A stretch of DNA of 38,906 nucleotides from an uncultured Bacteroidales bacterium (GCA_934699135.1 CAKUVM010000012.1:1-38906); one strand, 5' to 3'. Counted from the stretch's first letter, positions 23,467 through 32,820 are shown. A program made the numbers and translations. Notes: generated from the sequence alone by a model not told the origin.

Positions 23467-23683
23467 TCGCGGAGCTATGCCGCCGGTGAATATTTATGCG
23501 CCAAGAGACCACGCCCGGCAAACTCTCGGCGGCTCCACCGCGGCCATGATGGGAAAGAGGTCGCATGACAAAGGCCCGAGGCAAGCCATAAGATGCCAAC
23601 GCCTTGTCTTTAAGCGCAATGCCCCCTTTCCTCTTTTCCCATGGCGTCGTCATTAAGGAAAGAATCAACTGTAATTATAACTG

Positions 23684-26600
23684 ATGAACATGAAACACCT
23701 ATTGCTATTGTTGACGCTGGCGCTGGTGTCGGCCCTGGCGGCCGCCCAGTCGCGCACCGTCAGCGGCACGGTCCGCGACAAGGCGGGCAACCCGCTGCCC
23801 GGCGTGGCCGTGGTGGTGCCGGGCACCACAACGGGCACCGTCACCGACCTTGACGGCCGCTACACCCTCCGCGTGGACGGCCAGCCCAAGCTCGCCGCCA
23901 CCTTCATCGGCATGAAGCCCGGCGAGATAGACCTCGCCGCCGGCCAGACCGACGTGACCCTCCAGGACGAGGAGACCGAGATGGACGAGGTCATGGTCGT
24001 GGCCTACGGAACGACGACGAAGGGCGCCTACACGGGTTCCGCCGCGCAGGTCGACGCCAAGTCGCTTGAGAAGCGTCAGGTCACCGACGCATCGCAGGCC
24101 CTCTCCGGCGTCATGCCCGGCGTCCAGACCCTCAGCTCCAACGGCCAGCCTGGCGTAAGTTCCTCCATCCGCATCCGCGGCGTGGGCTCCATCAACGCCA
24201 ACTCTTCGCCTCTCATCGTTGTGGACGGCATGCCTTTCGATGGCGACCTCTCCAGCATCAACACGAGCGATATTGAGAGCATCACCGTGCTAAAAGACGC
24301 GGCCTCATCGGCTCTCTATGGCGCACGCGGCGCCAACGGCATCCTCATGATCACCACCAAGAGGGGCAAGCAGGGCGAGGCCAAGATAACCGTCGAGGCC
24401 CGTTGGGGAGCCAACACCCGCGAGATCGAGAACTATGACGTCCTCACCAGCCCGGCCGAGTATACTGAGATGATCTACCAGGCCGCCAAGTTCCGCTATA
24501 TGGCGGCAGGCGATTCTGAGGAGATGGCTCATGTTTTGGCCAACCGCAATCTTTTCGATGAGGAGTCTGCGGGGAAGGACTATATCGGCACTGGATGCAA
24601 CATCTACACCGTGCCTGACGGCGAGACCCTCGTGGGCGCCGACGGCAAGCTCAACCCCAACGCCCAGCTCGGCTACTCAGATGGCCAGTATTACTACACG
24701 CCGGACAACTGGGGCGATGAGATCTTCCAGCGCAACGGTCGTCAGCAGTATGACCTCACCATCTCCGGCGGCTCTGACAAGGTGAACTATTTCTTCTCAG
24801 CCGGCTACGTAAATGACGAGGGCGTCATTGACAACTCCGCCTTCAAGCGCGTCTCCACCCGTCTCAAGGTCGACTATCAGGCAAAGAAATGGCTCAAGGT
24901 GGGCGCTAACGCCGCATATAGCCACTCTCGCAGCCGCTATCCGGGCGAGCAGATAACCACCAACAGCTCGGGCAACGCTTTCTTCATCGCCAACAACATG
25001 GCGCCCGTCTACCCCATCTACGTCCGCAACGCGGATGGCTCCATCAAGACGGACAACGGGCGCATTGTCTACGAGTATGGTGACGGTAAGTGTTCCAACT
25101 CGACTCGTGAATTCATGTCCATATCCAACCCTCTGGGTGACCTGAAGTACAACAAGACCATCTATGACAGTGACATCTTCAGCGGCAACGCTTTCGCTGA
25201 CATCACTCCCATAAAGGGTCTGACCCTCACGGCAAAGTATGGCGTCTATGCCGACAACATGCGCTACGACGACCTTGGCAACGCCTATATGGGTCAGTCC
25301 GCAAACAGCGGCGGCAATGCCACGCAGGCCTACGAGCGCACCTACGCTTTCGACCAGCAGTATCTCGGCACCTATCAGTGGAACATTGCGGATGTCAACG
25401 CTTTCGACGTTACCGTGGGCTATGACGGTTACCATATGCGCGACCGTCTGATCCAGGGCTACGGCACGCACCTCTACAACCCCGACAGCTACTTCCTCTC
25501 TAACGCCACGATGGACTTCAGCATCTATGGCAGGGAGATATCTTACGCCACGGCCGGCTATTTCGGCCGCCTCAACTACAGTTATGCCGAGAAGTATTTC
25601 GCCAATGTCTCTTACCGTCGCGACTCTTCCAGCCGCTTCTCTAAGGACAACCGTTGGGGCGACTTCTGGAGCGTCAGCGCCGGCTGGCTCATCAGCAAGG
25701 AGAACTTCTTGGCAGACGCCAAGTGGCTCAACACCCTCAAGCTCAGGGCTTCCTATGGCGAGCAGGGCAATGACAACATAGGAAACGCCACAATGAAGAA
25801 TGAGGACTACGCCTACTATGCTTGGCAGGATCAGTATGAGGTGACTGGCTCCGACGGCAAGTTCTCCGATGTAACCATCGTCTACAAGGGCAACCCCGAC
25901 CTCACTTGGGAGACCTCCAAGAGTTGGAACATTGGCCTAGACTTCGCCCTGTTGCGCAACAGGATCCAAGGCTCAGTGGAGTACTTCGGCCGCAAGAGTT
26001 CCGATATGCTCTACTATAAGCCCGTGGCTGCCACCAACGGCTACACTTCCATCCCCATGAACGTCGGCTCCATGACCAACAGTGGCGTTGAGGTTGACCT
26101 CAATGTCAACGTTCTCAAGATTGGATCGTTCAATTGGGATGTCAACGCCAACGCCACTTTCCTCAAGAACAAGATCAACGAGCTGCATCCCGAGCTTAAC
26201 GGCAAGCTCATCGATGGCACCCGCGTCTATGAGGAGGGCGAGAGCATGTATCGCCTCCGCCTTGTTGAGTGGGCTGGCGTAGATGAGGCCACTGGCGCGC
26301 CGCAGTGGTGGGCAGAGGATGCCGAGGGCAAGCGCGTGAAGACCGATGACTACCAGACGGCACAGGCGTATAAGGTGGACACCGAGGATCTCCTCCCGAC
26401 CGTCTACGGTGGCTTCGGCACGCAGATTGACTTCTTCGGTTTCGACGCCTCCGTGGCTTTCGCCTACCAGCTCGGTGGCAAGATTTATGACAGTGGCTAC
26501 CAGGCTCTTATGCACGGAGGCTCTGATATGGGTCGTAACCTGCACAAGGACAGCCGCAATGCCTGGACTCCCGAGAACACCAAGACGGATGTGCCGGCTC

Positions 26601-26878
26601 TTGACTATGGCAACACCTATGTCAACGCCACCTCCACCCGCTTCCTCGTCAGCTCCAACTACCTTAGCCTGAACAATATCACCTTTGGCTACACGGTTCC
26701 GAAGGATCTGACCCGCAAGCTCTATCTTGAGAGTGTCCGCGTCTACTTCGCGGCAGACAATGTGGCTCTTTGGACCAAGCGCGAGGGTCTTGACCCGCGC
26801 CAGAGCTACGTCAAGTCCACCACGTCTCTCTACACCCCCATCCGCACCGTGTCTGGCGGCGTTAAGATTACGTTCTAA
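23684..26878 (+). CDS. SusC-like TonB-dependent receptor (SusC-1)
   Basis: 1064 residues, a usual length. A signal peptide (MNMKHLLLLLTLALVSALAA, cut near AQ) is followed by a carboxypeptidase-like domain (about 24-95: SGTVRDKAGNPLPGVAVVVP, TDLDGRYTLRV). The TonB-box region DEVMVVAYGTTTKGAYTGSA leads into the plug (about 115-230: VDGMPFDGDLSSINTSDIES, VLKDAASSALYGARGANGIL). The rest is a 22-strand-type barrel ending TPIRTVSGGVKITF. It imports a substrate, probably a glycan, with SusD-1. The first about 340 bases are markedly more GC-rich than the rest, and 77 of them (23946-24022) are identical to SusC-2. The start could also be the ATG two codons later. Confidence 0.95.
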   Translation: MNMKHLLLLLTLALVSALAAAQSRTVSGTVRDKAGNPLPGVAVVVPGTTTGTVTDLDGRYTLRVDGQPKLAATFIGMKPGEIDLAAGQTDVTLQDEETEMDEVMVVAYGTTTKGAYTGSAAQVDAKSLEKRQVTDASQALSGVMPGVQTLSSNGQPGVSSSIRIRGVGSINANSSPLIVVDGMPFDGDLSSINTSDIESITVLKDAASSALYGARGANGILMITTKRGKQGEAKITVEARWGANTREIENYDVLTSPAEYTEMIYQAAKFRYMAAGDSEEMAHVLANRNLFDEESAGKDYIGTGCNIYTVPDGETLVGADGKLNPNAQLGYSDGQYYYTPDNWGDEIFQRNGRQQYDLTISGGSDKVNYFFSAGYVNDEGVIDNSAFKRVSTRLKVDYQAKKWLKVGANAAYSHSRSRYPGEQITTNSSGNAFFIANNMAPVYPIYVRNADGSIKTDNGRIVYEYGDGKCSNSTREFMSISNPLGDLKYNKTIYDSDIFSGNAFADITPIKGLTLTAKYGVYADNMRYDDLGNAYMGQSANSGGNATQAYERTYAFDQQYLGTYQWNIADVNAFDVTVGYDGYHMRDRLIQGYGTHLYNPDSYFLSNATMDFSIYGREISYATAGYFGRLNYSYAEKYFANVSYRRDSSSRFSKDNRWGDFWSVSAGWLISKENFLADAKWLNTLKLRASYGEQGNDNIGNATMKNEDYAYYAWQDQYEVTGSDGKFSDVTIVYKGNPDLTWETSKSWNIGLDFALLRNRIQGSVEYFGRKSSDMLYYKPVAATNGYTSIPMNVGSMTNSGVEVDLNVNVLKIGSFNWDVNANATFLKNKINELHPELNGKLIDGTRVYEEGESMYRLRLVEWAGVDEATGAPQWWAEDAEGKRVKTDDYQTAQAYKVDTEDLLPTVYGGFGTQIDFFGFDASVAFAYQLGGKIYDSGYQALMHGGSDMGRNLHKDSRNAWTPENTKTDVPALDYGNTYVNATSTRFLVSSNYLSLNNITFGYTVPKDLTRKLYLESVRVYFAADNVALWTKREGLDPRQSYVKSTTSLYTPIRTVSGGVKITF
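23946..24022. repeat. 77-base inverted repeat arm in SusC-1
   Basis: These 77 bases are identical, in inverted orientation, to 38830-38906 in SusC-2, and the match runs to the window edge, so it may be longer. They encode TDVTLQDEETEMDEVMVVAY plus GTTTK, the junction between the N-terminal domain and the plug. Downstream of 24022 the two genes differ at once. Confidence 0.95.
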
Positions 26879-26900
26879 CACCTAAACAGTGAACTAGACA

Positions 26901-28571
26901 ATGAAAAAGAAATATATATTCCTGACCGCCGCCGTCTCCTCTCTCGCCCTCACGGCCTGCGAGGATATGGACACAAAGCCGGAAGGCGGCTTCGTCACGG
27001 AGGAGCAGAAGTCCGAGATTTATGCGAACGACCCCTCCAAGACATCAGCGGCTGTGGATGGCTCCTTTATGAAGCTTTCCGCCCGCACCCCTAACGAGAG
27101 CAGTGTCGGCGAGGCCCATAATGACTTCGGCTACCCCTCCATCATGCTCTTCACCGATGTGAATGGCGAGGATGTGGTTGGAAAAGTTACTGGCTACAAC
27201 TGGTTCAGCCATGAGATCCGCTTCACGGACCGCAGCGTCTCCAGCTACATCGCACAGATGGTGTGGCAAGACCTCTACTCCTACATCAACGGGGCCAATG
27301 GCATCGTGGCCAGTGTGGACCATGAGACCACTAACGCGCAGACGCAGTTCAGTCTCGCTCAGGGCTACGCCCTCCGCGCCTTCGCCTACTTCCAGCTCGC
27401 TCAGCTCTTCCAGTTCAACTACGTCGGCCATGAGAGTTCGCCTTGCGTACCCATCGTGACTGATGAGAACGCAGAGGAGTTCGCTTCCGAGGGTGGCAAG
27501 AGGGCCACCGTGCAGGAGGTCTACGACCTCATCTACAGCGATATTGACAGAGCCATTGAATTGCTTTCCGCATCAGCTGAGGGCGGCTACTCCCGTGGCT
27601 CCAACAAGTACCTCGTCGACCTGGCCACGGCCTATGGCATCCGAGCCCGCGTCAACCTCGTGACGCGCAAGTGGGCCGCTGCGGCTGCCGACGCCGAGAG
27701 CGCCATTAGCAATTCGGATGCCGCTCCCGCCTCCATCGCCGATGTCTCCACACCGACTTTCTGGGACATTGCGGACAATAACTGGATGTGGGGCATCGAT
27801 GTGGCAGAGACCGACCCCGTTGTGATCTCTGGCGTCGTCAACTTCCCATCCATGATTGGCTCTCTCAACTATGGCTACGCCAATCATCATGGCGGCTTCC
27901 AGATAAGCAAGAAGCTCTGGGCGTCAATCCCCGATACCGATGTGCGCAAGGGCTGGTGGCTCAACGAGAAGGGCGAGGCCACCCACGTCTCTGGCACCGA
28001 CACCATCGACCACATCTCGGCCAGCATGAAGGCGGGTAGCCTCGACTATTTCGGCTGCCTCCCCGGTCAGTTCTACGCCCCGTTGACCAACGTCAAGTTC
28101 GGCCCCTACAAGGGTGAGGTGGGTACCACCACCAACGCCAACGATGTAATCCTGATGCGCATTGAGGAGATGTATCTCATCAAGGCGGAGGCTGAACTCA
28201 TGAGCGGAGGAAATGGCCTCGCCACTCTGACCGAGTTTGTCAAGACATATCGCGACCCCGAGTACTCCTACGCGGGCAGCGATGTCCATGAGGAAATCTG
28301 GCGTCAGCGCCGCATCGAGCTCTGGGGCGAGGGTATTAGCTGGTTTGACATCATGCGACTCGGCACGGGCATCAACCGCCTCGGCACTGGCCACGAGAAA
28401 CTCTACACTTTCGTGATGAGTGGTGACGACACCAAGCTCCTCTGGCCAACAAGCAGCTCACTGAAGCAGACTACAACCCGACGTCTCCCACGCCGCAGCC
28501 TGTCAAGGCCACAGGCACGGAGACCATCTACGACGAGAAGATCAACATGTAGCGGCGCGCCAATGCGCTAA
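26901..28571 (+). CDS. SusD-like surface glycan-binding lipoprotein (SusD-1), 3' frameshift
   Basis: A lipoprotein signal ends SLALTAC (Cys20) followed by EDMDTK. The SusD fold shows AQGYALRAFAYFQLAQLFQF (TPR-like helices), the TVQEVYDLIYSDIDRAIELL helix, DVILMRIEEMYLIKAEAELM and the WRQRRIELWGEGISWFDIMR motif near the C-terminus. It caps SusC-1, 22 bases downstream of its stop. After about 28444 the open frame gives a basic, unfamiliar tail (RRLPRRSLSRPQARRPSTTR). In another frame the same bases read NKQLTEADYNPTSPTPQPVK and end EKINM, stop at 28550-28552, a natural SusD C-terminus. So one base, or seven, is missing near 28444. It could be a real mutation or an assembly error. Confidence 0.9.
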   Translation: MKKKYIFLTAAVSSLALTACEDMDTKPEGGFVTEEQKSEIYANDPSKTSAAVDGSFMKLSARTPNESSVGEAHNDFGYPSIMLFTDVNGEDVVGKVTGYNWFSHEIRFTDRSVSSYIAQMVWQDLYSYINGANGIVASVDHETTNAQTQFSLAQGYALRAFAYFQLAQLFQFNYVGHESSPCVPIVTDENAEEFASEGGKRATVQEVYDLIYSDIDRAIELLSASAEGGYSRGSNKYLVDLATAYGIRARVNLVTRKWAAAAADAESAISNSDAAPASIADVSTPTFWDIADNNWMWGIDVAETDPVVISGVVNFPSMIGSLNYGYANHHGGFQISKKLWASIPDTDVRKGWWLNEKGEATHVSGTDTIDHISASMKAGSLDYFGCLPGQFYAPLTNVKFGPYKGEVGTTTNANDVILMRIEEMYLIKAEAELMSGGNGLATLTEFVKTYRDPEYSYAGSDVHEEIWRQRRIELWGEGISWFDIMRLGTGINRLGTGHEKLYTFVMSGDDTKLLWPTSSSLKQTTTRRLPRRSLSRPQARRPSTTRRSTCSGAPMR

Positions 28572-28578
28572 GATTATG

Positions 28579-28620
28579 GCCCCGCCACCTCACCAAGAGG
28601 TGGCGGGGCTTTTCTCTTTC
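28579..28620 (+). terminator. Strong rho-independent terminator after SusD-1
   Basis: GCCCCGCCACCT (28579-28590) pairs perfectly with AGGTGGCGGGGC (28598-28609) around a 7-base loop and is followed by TTTTCTCTTT. It ends the SusC-1/SusD-1 transcript, 26 bases past the probable original SusD-1 stop. Confidence 0.92.
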
Positions 28621-28677
28621 CGCCAGCATGGGGCGGAATTGACGGGCGATGAGGTGGACGCGAGTGCGGCAATTTAT

Positions 28678-28786
28678 TACTTTTGTGTCATGACGGCGGG
28701 CAAAGTCGGCCATTGGCGGAAACGAAACGCCCCCCGCTGCGTAAAAGAAAGAGTGTTTGAGGCTCGCGCCAAGGTGGGCGCTCAAA
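28678..28786 (+). promoter_or_regulatory. Likely malQ -7 box and 5' leader hairpin
   Basis: TACTTTTG at 28678-28685 matches TAnnTTTG, about 150 bases before the malQ ATG; no good -33 is seen. The long leader contains a hairpin at 28756-28786: TTTGA pairs with TCAAA and GCGCC with GGCGC around an AAGGTG loop, with a 5-base bulge (GGCTC) on one side. The leader has no convincing open frame. Its role is unknown. Confidence 0.45.
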
Positions 28787-28832
28787 AGCCAATATAAGTT
28801 AGCCCTCAAGAAAACATAACCATATACCATTG

Positions 28833-31466
28833 ATGTTGAAGACTTTTCATGTCAATTACAAAACAGAGGAAGGCGACGCCGTCCTGATAGAGATACGCCC
28901 CTCTGCCGATGCCCCAGCCCAATCTTTCGAGATGAAGGACCTCGGTGGCGGAGACAGGGCCTACTCCACGGCCGTGGCCGACTTCTTCCAATATCGCTAC
29001 GCCGTCAGGATGCGCGACGGCCTGATTGAGGAGAGGCATTGGCGATACTCGCTGAGTTTGAAAGCCGACGTTGACGTTTACGACACCTGGCGCAGCCCGC
29101 AGAGCGGCGTAGACGCCCTCGCCGCCACAGAGTTCAGCAGCGCGGTCTTCACTCCGGAGGCCGACGCTGAGATCCCCGCCCCACCCACGCATGGCGCGCT
29201 AGTGGTGGTGCTGGTGGAGCCTCGCGTTGAGAAAGGGGAGGAGATAAGAGTGGTCTCCAAACAGTTTGTCAACTGGAACGTGGGGCAAGCCATGAAAATG
29301 CGGCGTTGCCGCGACTTCACGTGGGTGCTGGACCTGGGAGCCATCCCCATAATGAAAGAGTTCGAGTTCAAATTCGTCATCTGGGACACCAGGGAAGACC
29401 GCTTCAAACGCTATGAGGAGGGAGGAAACCGCCTCATCAGGGTAAATCCTGGGAAGACGGAGGTGCATGTCTTCAACGAGTTCAATTTTGGCCGGCCGTG
29501 GCGCGCCGCGGGAGTGGCCGTGCCTGTCTTCTCCCTGCGCTCTCACAAGGGGCGCGGCTGCGGTGAGTTCGCCGACCTGAAGCCCTTGGCCGACTGGTGC
29601 CAGCAGGCGCACCTCAGGGTCATCCAGCTACTGCCCATCAATGACACCACGGCCATCCGCCAGTGGCATGACTCATACCCCTACAACGCCATATCCATCA
29701 TGGCCCTCCACCCCAGCTATATGGCCGTGGACGAGGTCTATGCCCACTATGGCAAGCGCATGCGCGCCATGGACCGCGAGACGGGCCTCTACCTCAACGA
29801 CACCGTGACGCTGGACTATAACCGCACCCGCGATTGGAAAGACCACACCCTGCGCGCTATCTACGAACAGGTGGCGCCGGAGTTCGAGGCCGCGCCGGAG
29901 ACCAAGGCGTATATGCAGGCCAACGCCTCGTGGTTGCCGGACTATGCCGCTTTCGCTATGCTCCGAGACAAATATGGCACGCCAAACTTCCGTCTGTGGC
30001 CGCAGATGAGCCGCCACAGCCGCGAAGGCGTGGACGCCTTCTTCGCGCCCGGGGCTGAGGAGCGGGCCGAGGTCATGTATCGCGTCTTCTTGCAGTACCA
30101 TCTGGAGCGTCAGCTGCGCGACGCCATTGCCTACGTCCATTCCAAAGGCATAGCCATCAAGGGAGACCTCCCCATTGGCATCAACCCCCACTCCGTGGAG
30201 GCGTGGACGGAGCCGGAGCTCTTCAACTTCGGCCTCCAGGCCGGCGCGCCGCCCGACTTCTTCTCTCGCGACGGACAGAACTGGGGCTTCCCGACATACA
30301 ATTGGGACGTCATGAAACGCGACGGCTACAGCTGGTGGGAGCGGCGCATGCAGAGAATGCAGATGTTCTTTGACGCCTTCCGCATCGACCACATCTTGGG
30401 CTTCTTCCGCATCTGGTCCATACCGTTCCCGTTCCACAGCGGCCTCATGGGCGTCTTCTCCCCGTCGTTGCCGCTCTCTGCTGGCGAGTTGGCGCAGCGC
30501 GGCGTTCGCACCCCCGCGGCCGATTTGGCCTGGCCCGTGGTCACGGAAGACTTCATCCGCCGCCAGTTCTCAGAATATGCCGATGCTGCCAAACGCTTCT
30601 TCGACCAGCGCGCGGGCCTGTATCGCCTCAAAGAGGGCTATTTCGACCCCGCCAAATTCGATGAGTGGATTGAGCGCGACGTAGATCAGAATGCGCGAGA
30701 GAGAGTCCGCGCCGGAGTGGCCAACGTGCTTCATGAGGTTCTGCTCGTCTCCGTCAAAGAGGGAGAGTGGCAGCCGCGCATCATGCTCGATGAGACCGAC
30801 CGCTTCCGCCGTCTGCCCGATGACGAGCGCGGTGCCATAAAAGCCATATATGACGACTTTTTCTTCCACCGCCACAACGACTTTTGGAAGAAGTGCGCCG
30901 AGGAGCATCTGGGCGCGCTGCTGGGCAAGTGCGGCATGCTGGTCTGTGGCGAGGATCTGGGCATGATTCCCGCCTCCGTGCCCATGGTCATGCAGCGGAT
31001 GCAGATACTCTCACTGGAGCTGCAACGGATGCCCAAAGAGAGCTGGCAACGCTTCGGCACGCCCGCCTACTACCCCTATCTCTCGGTCTGCGCCACGTCT
31101 AGCCACGACATATCCAGCATCCGCGGATGGTGGGAGGAGGATCGTAAAGAAGTGGAGTGGTATTATCACAACATCATGGGCCGCAGTGGCATCGTGCCCG
31201 CCGTGGCAACGGACGAGATTGTCACCAACATCGTCTGCCAGCACCTCAACTCCCCGTCAATGCTCTGCATCAACCCCATACAGGACTATGCGGGAATGTG
31301 CGCCGACGTGCCTCACCTCCTGCCTTTCGAGGAGCGCGTCAACGTGCCGAGCAACGCCGACCAGCATTGGTGCTATCGCGTGCCGTTCTGCGTAGACGAC
31401 CTCACGACCCGATATGGCCAACTGGGAGACAAAGTGGCCGCGTGCGTAGACGCAAGCGGGCGCTAG
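28833..31466 (+). CDS. malQ: 4-alpha-glucanotransferase (GH77) with N-terminal starch-binding region
   Basis: 877 residues from the ATG at 28833. The N-terminal 250 residues look like two CBM20-type starch-binding modules (YRYAVRMRDGLIEERHWRYS; VNWNVGQAMKMRRCRDFTW). The GH77 barrel follows: AVPVFSLRSHKGRGCGEFAD, then the nucleophile Asp519 in DAFRIDHILGFFRIW, the acid/base Glu707 in CGEDLGMIPASVPMVM, and Asp759 in SSHDISSIRGWW. It transfers glucan chains between maltooligosaccharides in the cytoplasm and is the long form, as in plant DPE2. No signal peptide. A TTG three bases upstream could also open the frame, but ATG is better. cdd follows after 37 bases. Confidence 0.95.
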   Translation: MLKTFHVNYKTEEGDAVLIEIRPSADAPAQSFEMKDLGGGDRAYSTAVADFFQYRYAVRMRDGLIEERHWRYSLSLKADVDVYDTWRSPQSGVDALAATEFSSAVFTPEADAEIPAPPTHGALVVVLVEPRVEKGEEIRVVSKQFVNWNVGQAMKMRRCRDFTWVLDLGAIPIMKEFEFKFVIWDTREDRFKRYEEGGNRLIRVNPGKTEVHVFNEFNFGRPWRAAGVAVPVFSLRSHKGRGCGEFADLKPLADWCQQAHLRVIQLLPINDTTAIRQWHDSYPYNAISIMALHPSYMAVDEVYAHYGKRMRAMDRETGLYLNDTVTLDYNRTRDWKDHTLRAIYEQVAPEFEAAPETKAYMQANASWLPDYAAFAMLRDKYGTPNFRLWPQMSRHSREGVDAFFAPGAEERAEVMYRVFLQYHLERQLRDAIAYVHSKGIAIKGDLPIGINPHSVEAWTEPELFNFGLQAGAPPDFFSRDGQNWGFPTYNWDVMKRDGYSWWERRMQRMQMFFDAFRIDHILGFFRIWSIPFPFHSGLMGVFSPSLPLSAGELAQRGVRTPAADLAWPVVTEDFIRRQFSEYADAAKRFFDQRAGLYRLKEGYFDPAKFDEWIERDVDQNARERVRAGVANVLHEVLLVSVKEGEWQPRIMLDETDRFRRLPDDERGAIKAIYDDFFFHRHNDFWKKCAEEHLGALLGKCGMLVCGEDLGMIPASVPMVMQRMQILSLELQRMPKESWQRFGTPAYYPYLSVCATSSHDISSIRGWWEEDRKEVEWYYHNIMGRSGIVPAVATDEIVTNIVCQHLNSPSMLCINPIQDYAGMCADVPHLLPFEERVNVPSNADQHWCYRVPFCVDDLTTRYGQLGDKVAACVDASGR

Positions 31467-31503
31467 CCCGCCCAAAACTGTCCCCCCAAAAAAGCAAAGA
31501 GCC

Positions 31504-31992
31504 ATGAAAGAACGCGACGTGACAGTCTCGACATCCATAGGCGGGTCAAGAGACGCCGTCTCGGCCGAGACGAAAAGCCTGCTCCAGGCCGCCAAAGAGG
31601 CCGCGCGCAAGGCCTACGCCCCATACTCAAAATTTCGCGTGGGCGCGGCCGCCCTGCTAGACAATGGCGAGGTGGTGGCCGCCAGCAACCAAGAGAACGC
31701 AGCCTACCCGAGCGGCCTCTGCGCGGAGAGGGTCACAGTCTTCTACGCCAACGCCAAGTACCCGCAAGCCAGGGTGACCCGCCTGCTCATATATGCCGAG
31801 ACAGAGCGCGGACCCGTCATCACGCCCATATCGCCCTGCGGGGCGTGCCGCCAGGTGCTGTTGGAAAAAGAGACGGTGCAAGGCTCGCCCATAAAGGTCT
31901 CATTGGCCGGGGCCGCGGAAATATACAGCATCCAGTCCATAGCGAGTCTCCTGCCCCTCTCTTTCGTGCCTAAGAGCCTAGAGGGAGAGTGA
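31504..31992 (+). CDS. cdd: Cytidine deaminase
   Basis: 162 residues. It deaminates cytidine and deoxycytidine to uridine forms in pyrimidine salvage. The fold is shown by AYAPYSKFRVGAAALLDNGE, the zinc and catalytic site LCAERVTVF (Cys73, Glu75) and the second zinc motif PCGACRQVLLEKE (Cys112, Cys115). The first about 22 residues are a Ser/Thr-rich extension lacking in short homologues. The gene follows malQ by 37 bases and ends before a strong terminator at 32024-32068, so the two are probably cotranscribed. The functional link between them is not obvious. Confidence 0.96.
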   Translation: MKERDVTVSTSIGGSRDAVSAETKSLLQAAKEAARKAYAPYSKFRVGAAALLDNGEVVAASNQENAAYPSGLCAERVTVFYANAKYPQARVTRLLIYAETERGPVITPISPCGACRQVLLEKETVQGSPIKVSLAGAAEIYSIQSIASLLPLSFVPKSLEGE

Positions 31993-32023
31993 TGGCCTCG
32001 AAGCCCCCCAAAAAAATCAATCG

Positions 32024-32068
32024 GCCAGTGCCGCGGCAAGTCACCAGCTTGCCGCGGCACTGGCTTTT
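32024..32068 (+). terminator. Very strong terminator after cdd
   Basis: GCCAGTGCCGCGGCAAG (32024-32040) pairs over all 17 bases with CTTGCCGCGGCACTGGC (32048-32064) around a 7-base loop, followed by TTTT. An open frame from 31989 runs through this hairpin into the Rpn remnant, but its first 25 codons are hairpin, not protein. Confidence 0.92.
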
Positions 32069-32072
32069 CATA

Positions 32073-32807
32073 AAAGCCGTGAATGATTATATTTGTGGAG
32101 CGTTGTATTACATTTCAAAAGCAATGTCATCGCAAGGCTTCCGCGGCTACGGGTGGGAATATGTAGAGCTTAAAGCCGTCGTGGGCGTCTTTCTGATGAA
32201 TTTTGAGGTGGCATGGGATTTGCGGCGCAATGGCAAGACTGGCCCTGCTGTCGAAAGCAAATTTCGCACAGACGTAGTCTTGGCCGACAAAGAAAGCGGA
32301 CGGATTTTCTCGGACAAGATCAGGATGATATTCCTCCAGCTACCGCTCTTCAAGCCAGACAAACCCGAAGACTGCCATACAGATTTTGAACGTTGGATAT
32401 TCACACTTAAACATATGGAGACCTTGGAAAGAATGCCATTCGAGGCAAAGAAAGCCGTCTTCGCCCGCTTGGCCCGGATATGCGCCCAAGCCAAGCTCGT
32501 GGGCAAGGACAAGGCGAACTACGAGGCCAGCCTAAAGGCCTACCGCGACGCCAACGCCATTCGTAAATATTACGAGACGGCGGAGGATACGGCTCGCGCA
32601 GAAGGGAAGGCGGAAGGCCTGGTAGAGGGAAAGGCTATGGGAAAAGCGGAAGCATCGCCATAGGTGAGAAGAGGGCCGAAGCCAGGCTCTTGGAGAGCAA
32701 AATGGAAACGGCGAAAACACTGAGCGAGATGGGACTCCCCGTTGGAATCCATTGCCAAGGCCGTGGGCCTGCCGGAGGAGAAATTGCGCGAGATGGGGCT
32801 GCGGTAG
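32073..32807 (+). pseudogene. Decayed Rpn / PD-(D/E)XK nuclease family gene
   Basis: The frame holds the middle and end of a Bacteroidota Rpn-type protein (PF12784-like): ALYYISKAMSSQGFRGYGWE, LKAVVGVFLMNFEVAWDLRR, RTDVVLADKESGRIFSDKIR, MIFLQLPLFKP, DFERWIFTLKHMETLERMPF. The N-terminal nuclease part, about 100 residues with the catalytic acids, is missing. Near 32652 one G seems lost and near 32742 one T gained; correcting both gives a normal tail, GKAEGIAIGEKRAEARLLES to GLPVESIAKAVGLPEEKLRE and the stop at 32805-32807. A TATATTTG -7 match at 32088-32095 lies at its left edge. It is a remnant of a mobile-type gene and should be inactive. Confidence 0.85.
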
Positions 32808-32820
32808 AGACAGTTTGGAG

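Noticed and set aside
25973..26881. 302-codon minus-strand open frame
   Set aside because: It is antisense to the SusC-1 barrel and shows no domain.
31989..32068. Start of the Rpn open frame as a true N-terminus
   Set aside because: Its first 25 codons are the cdd terminator hairpin, and real Rpn proteins start with a different nuclease region.
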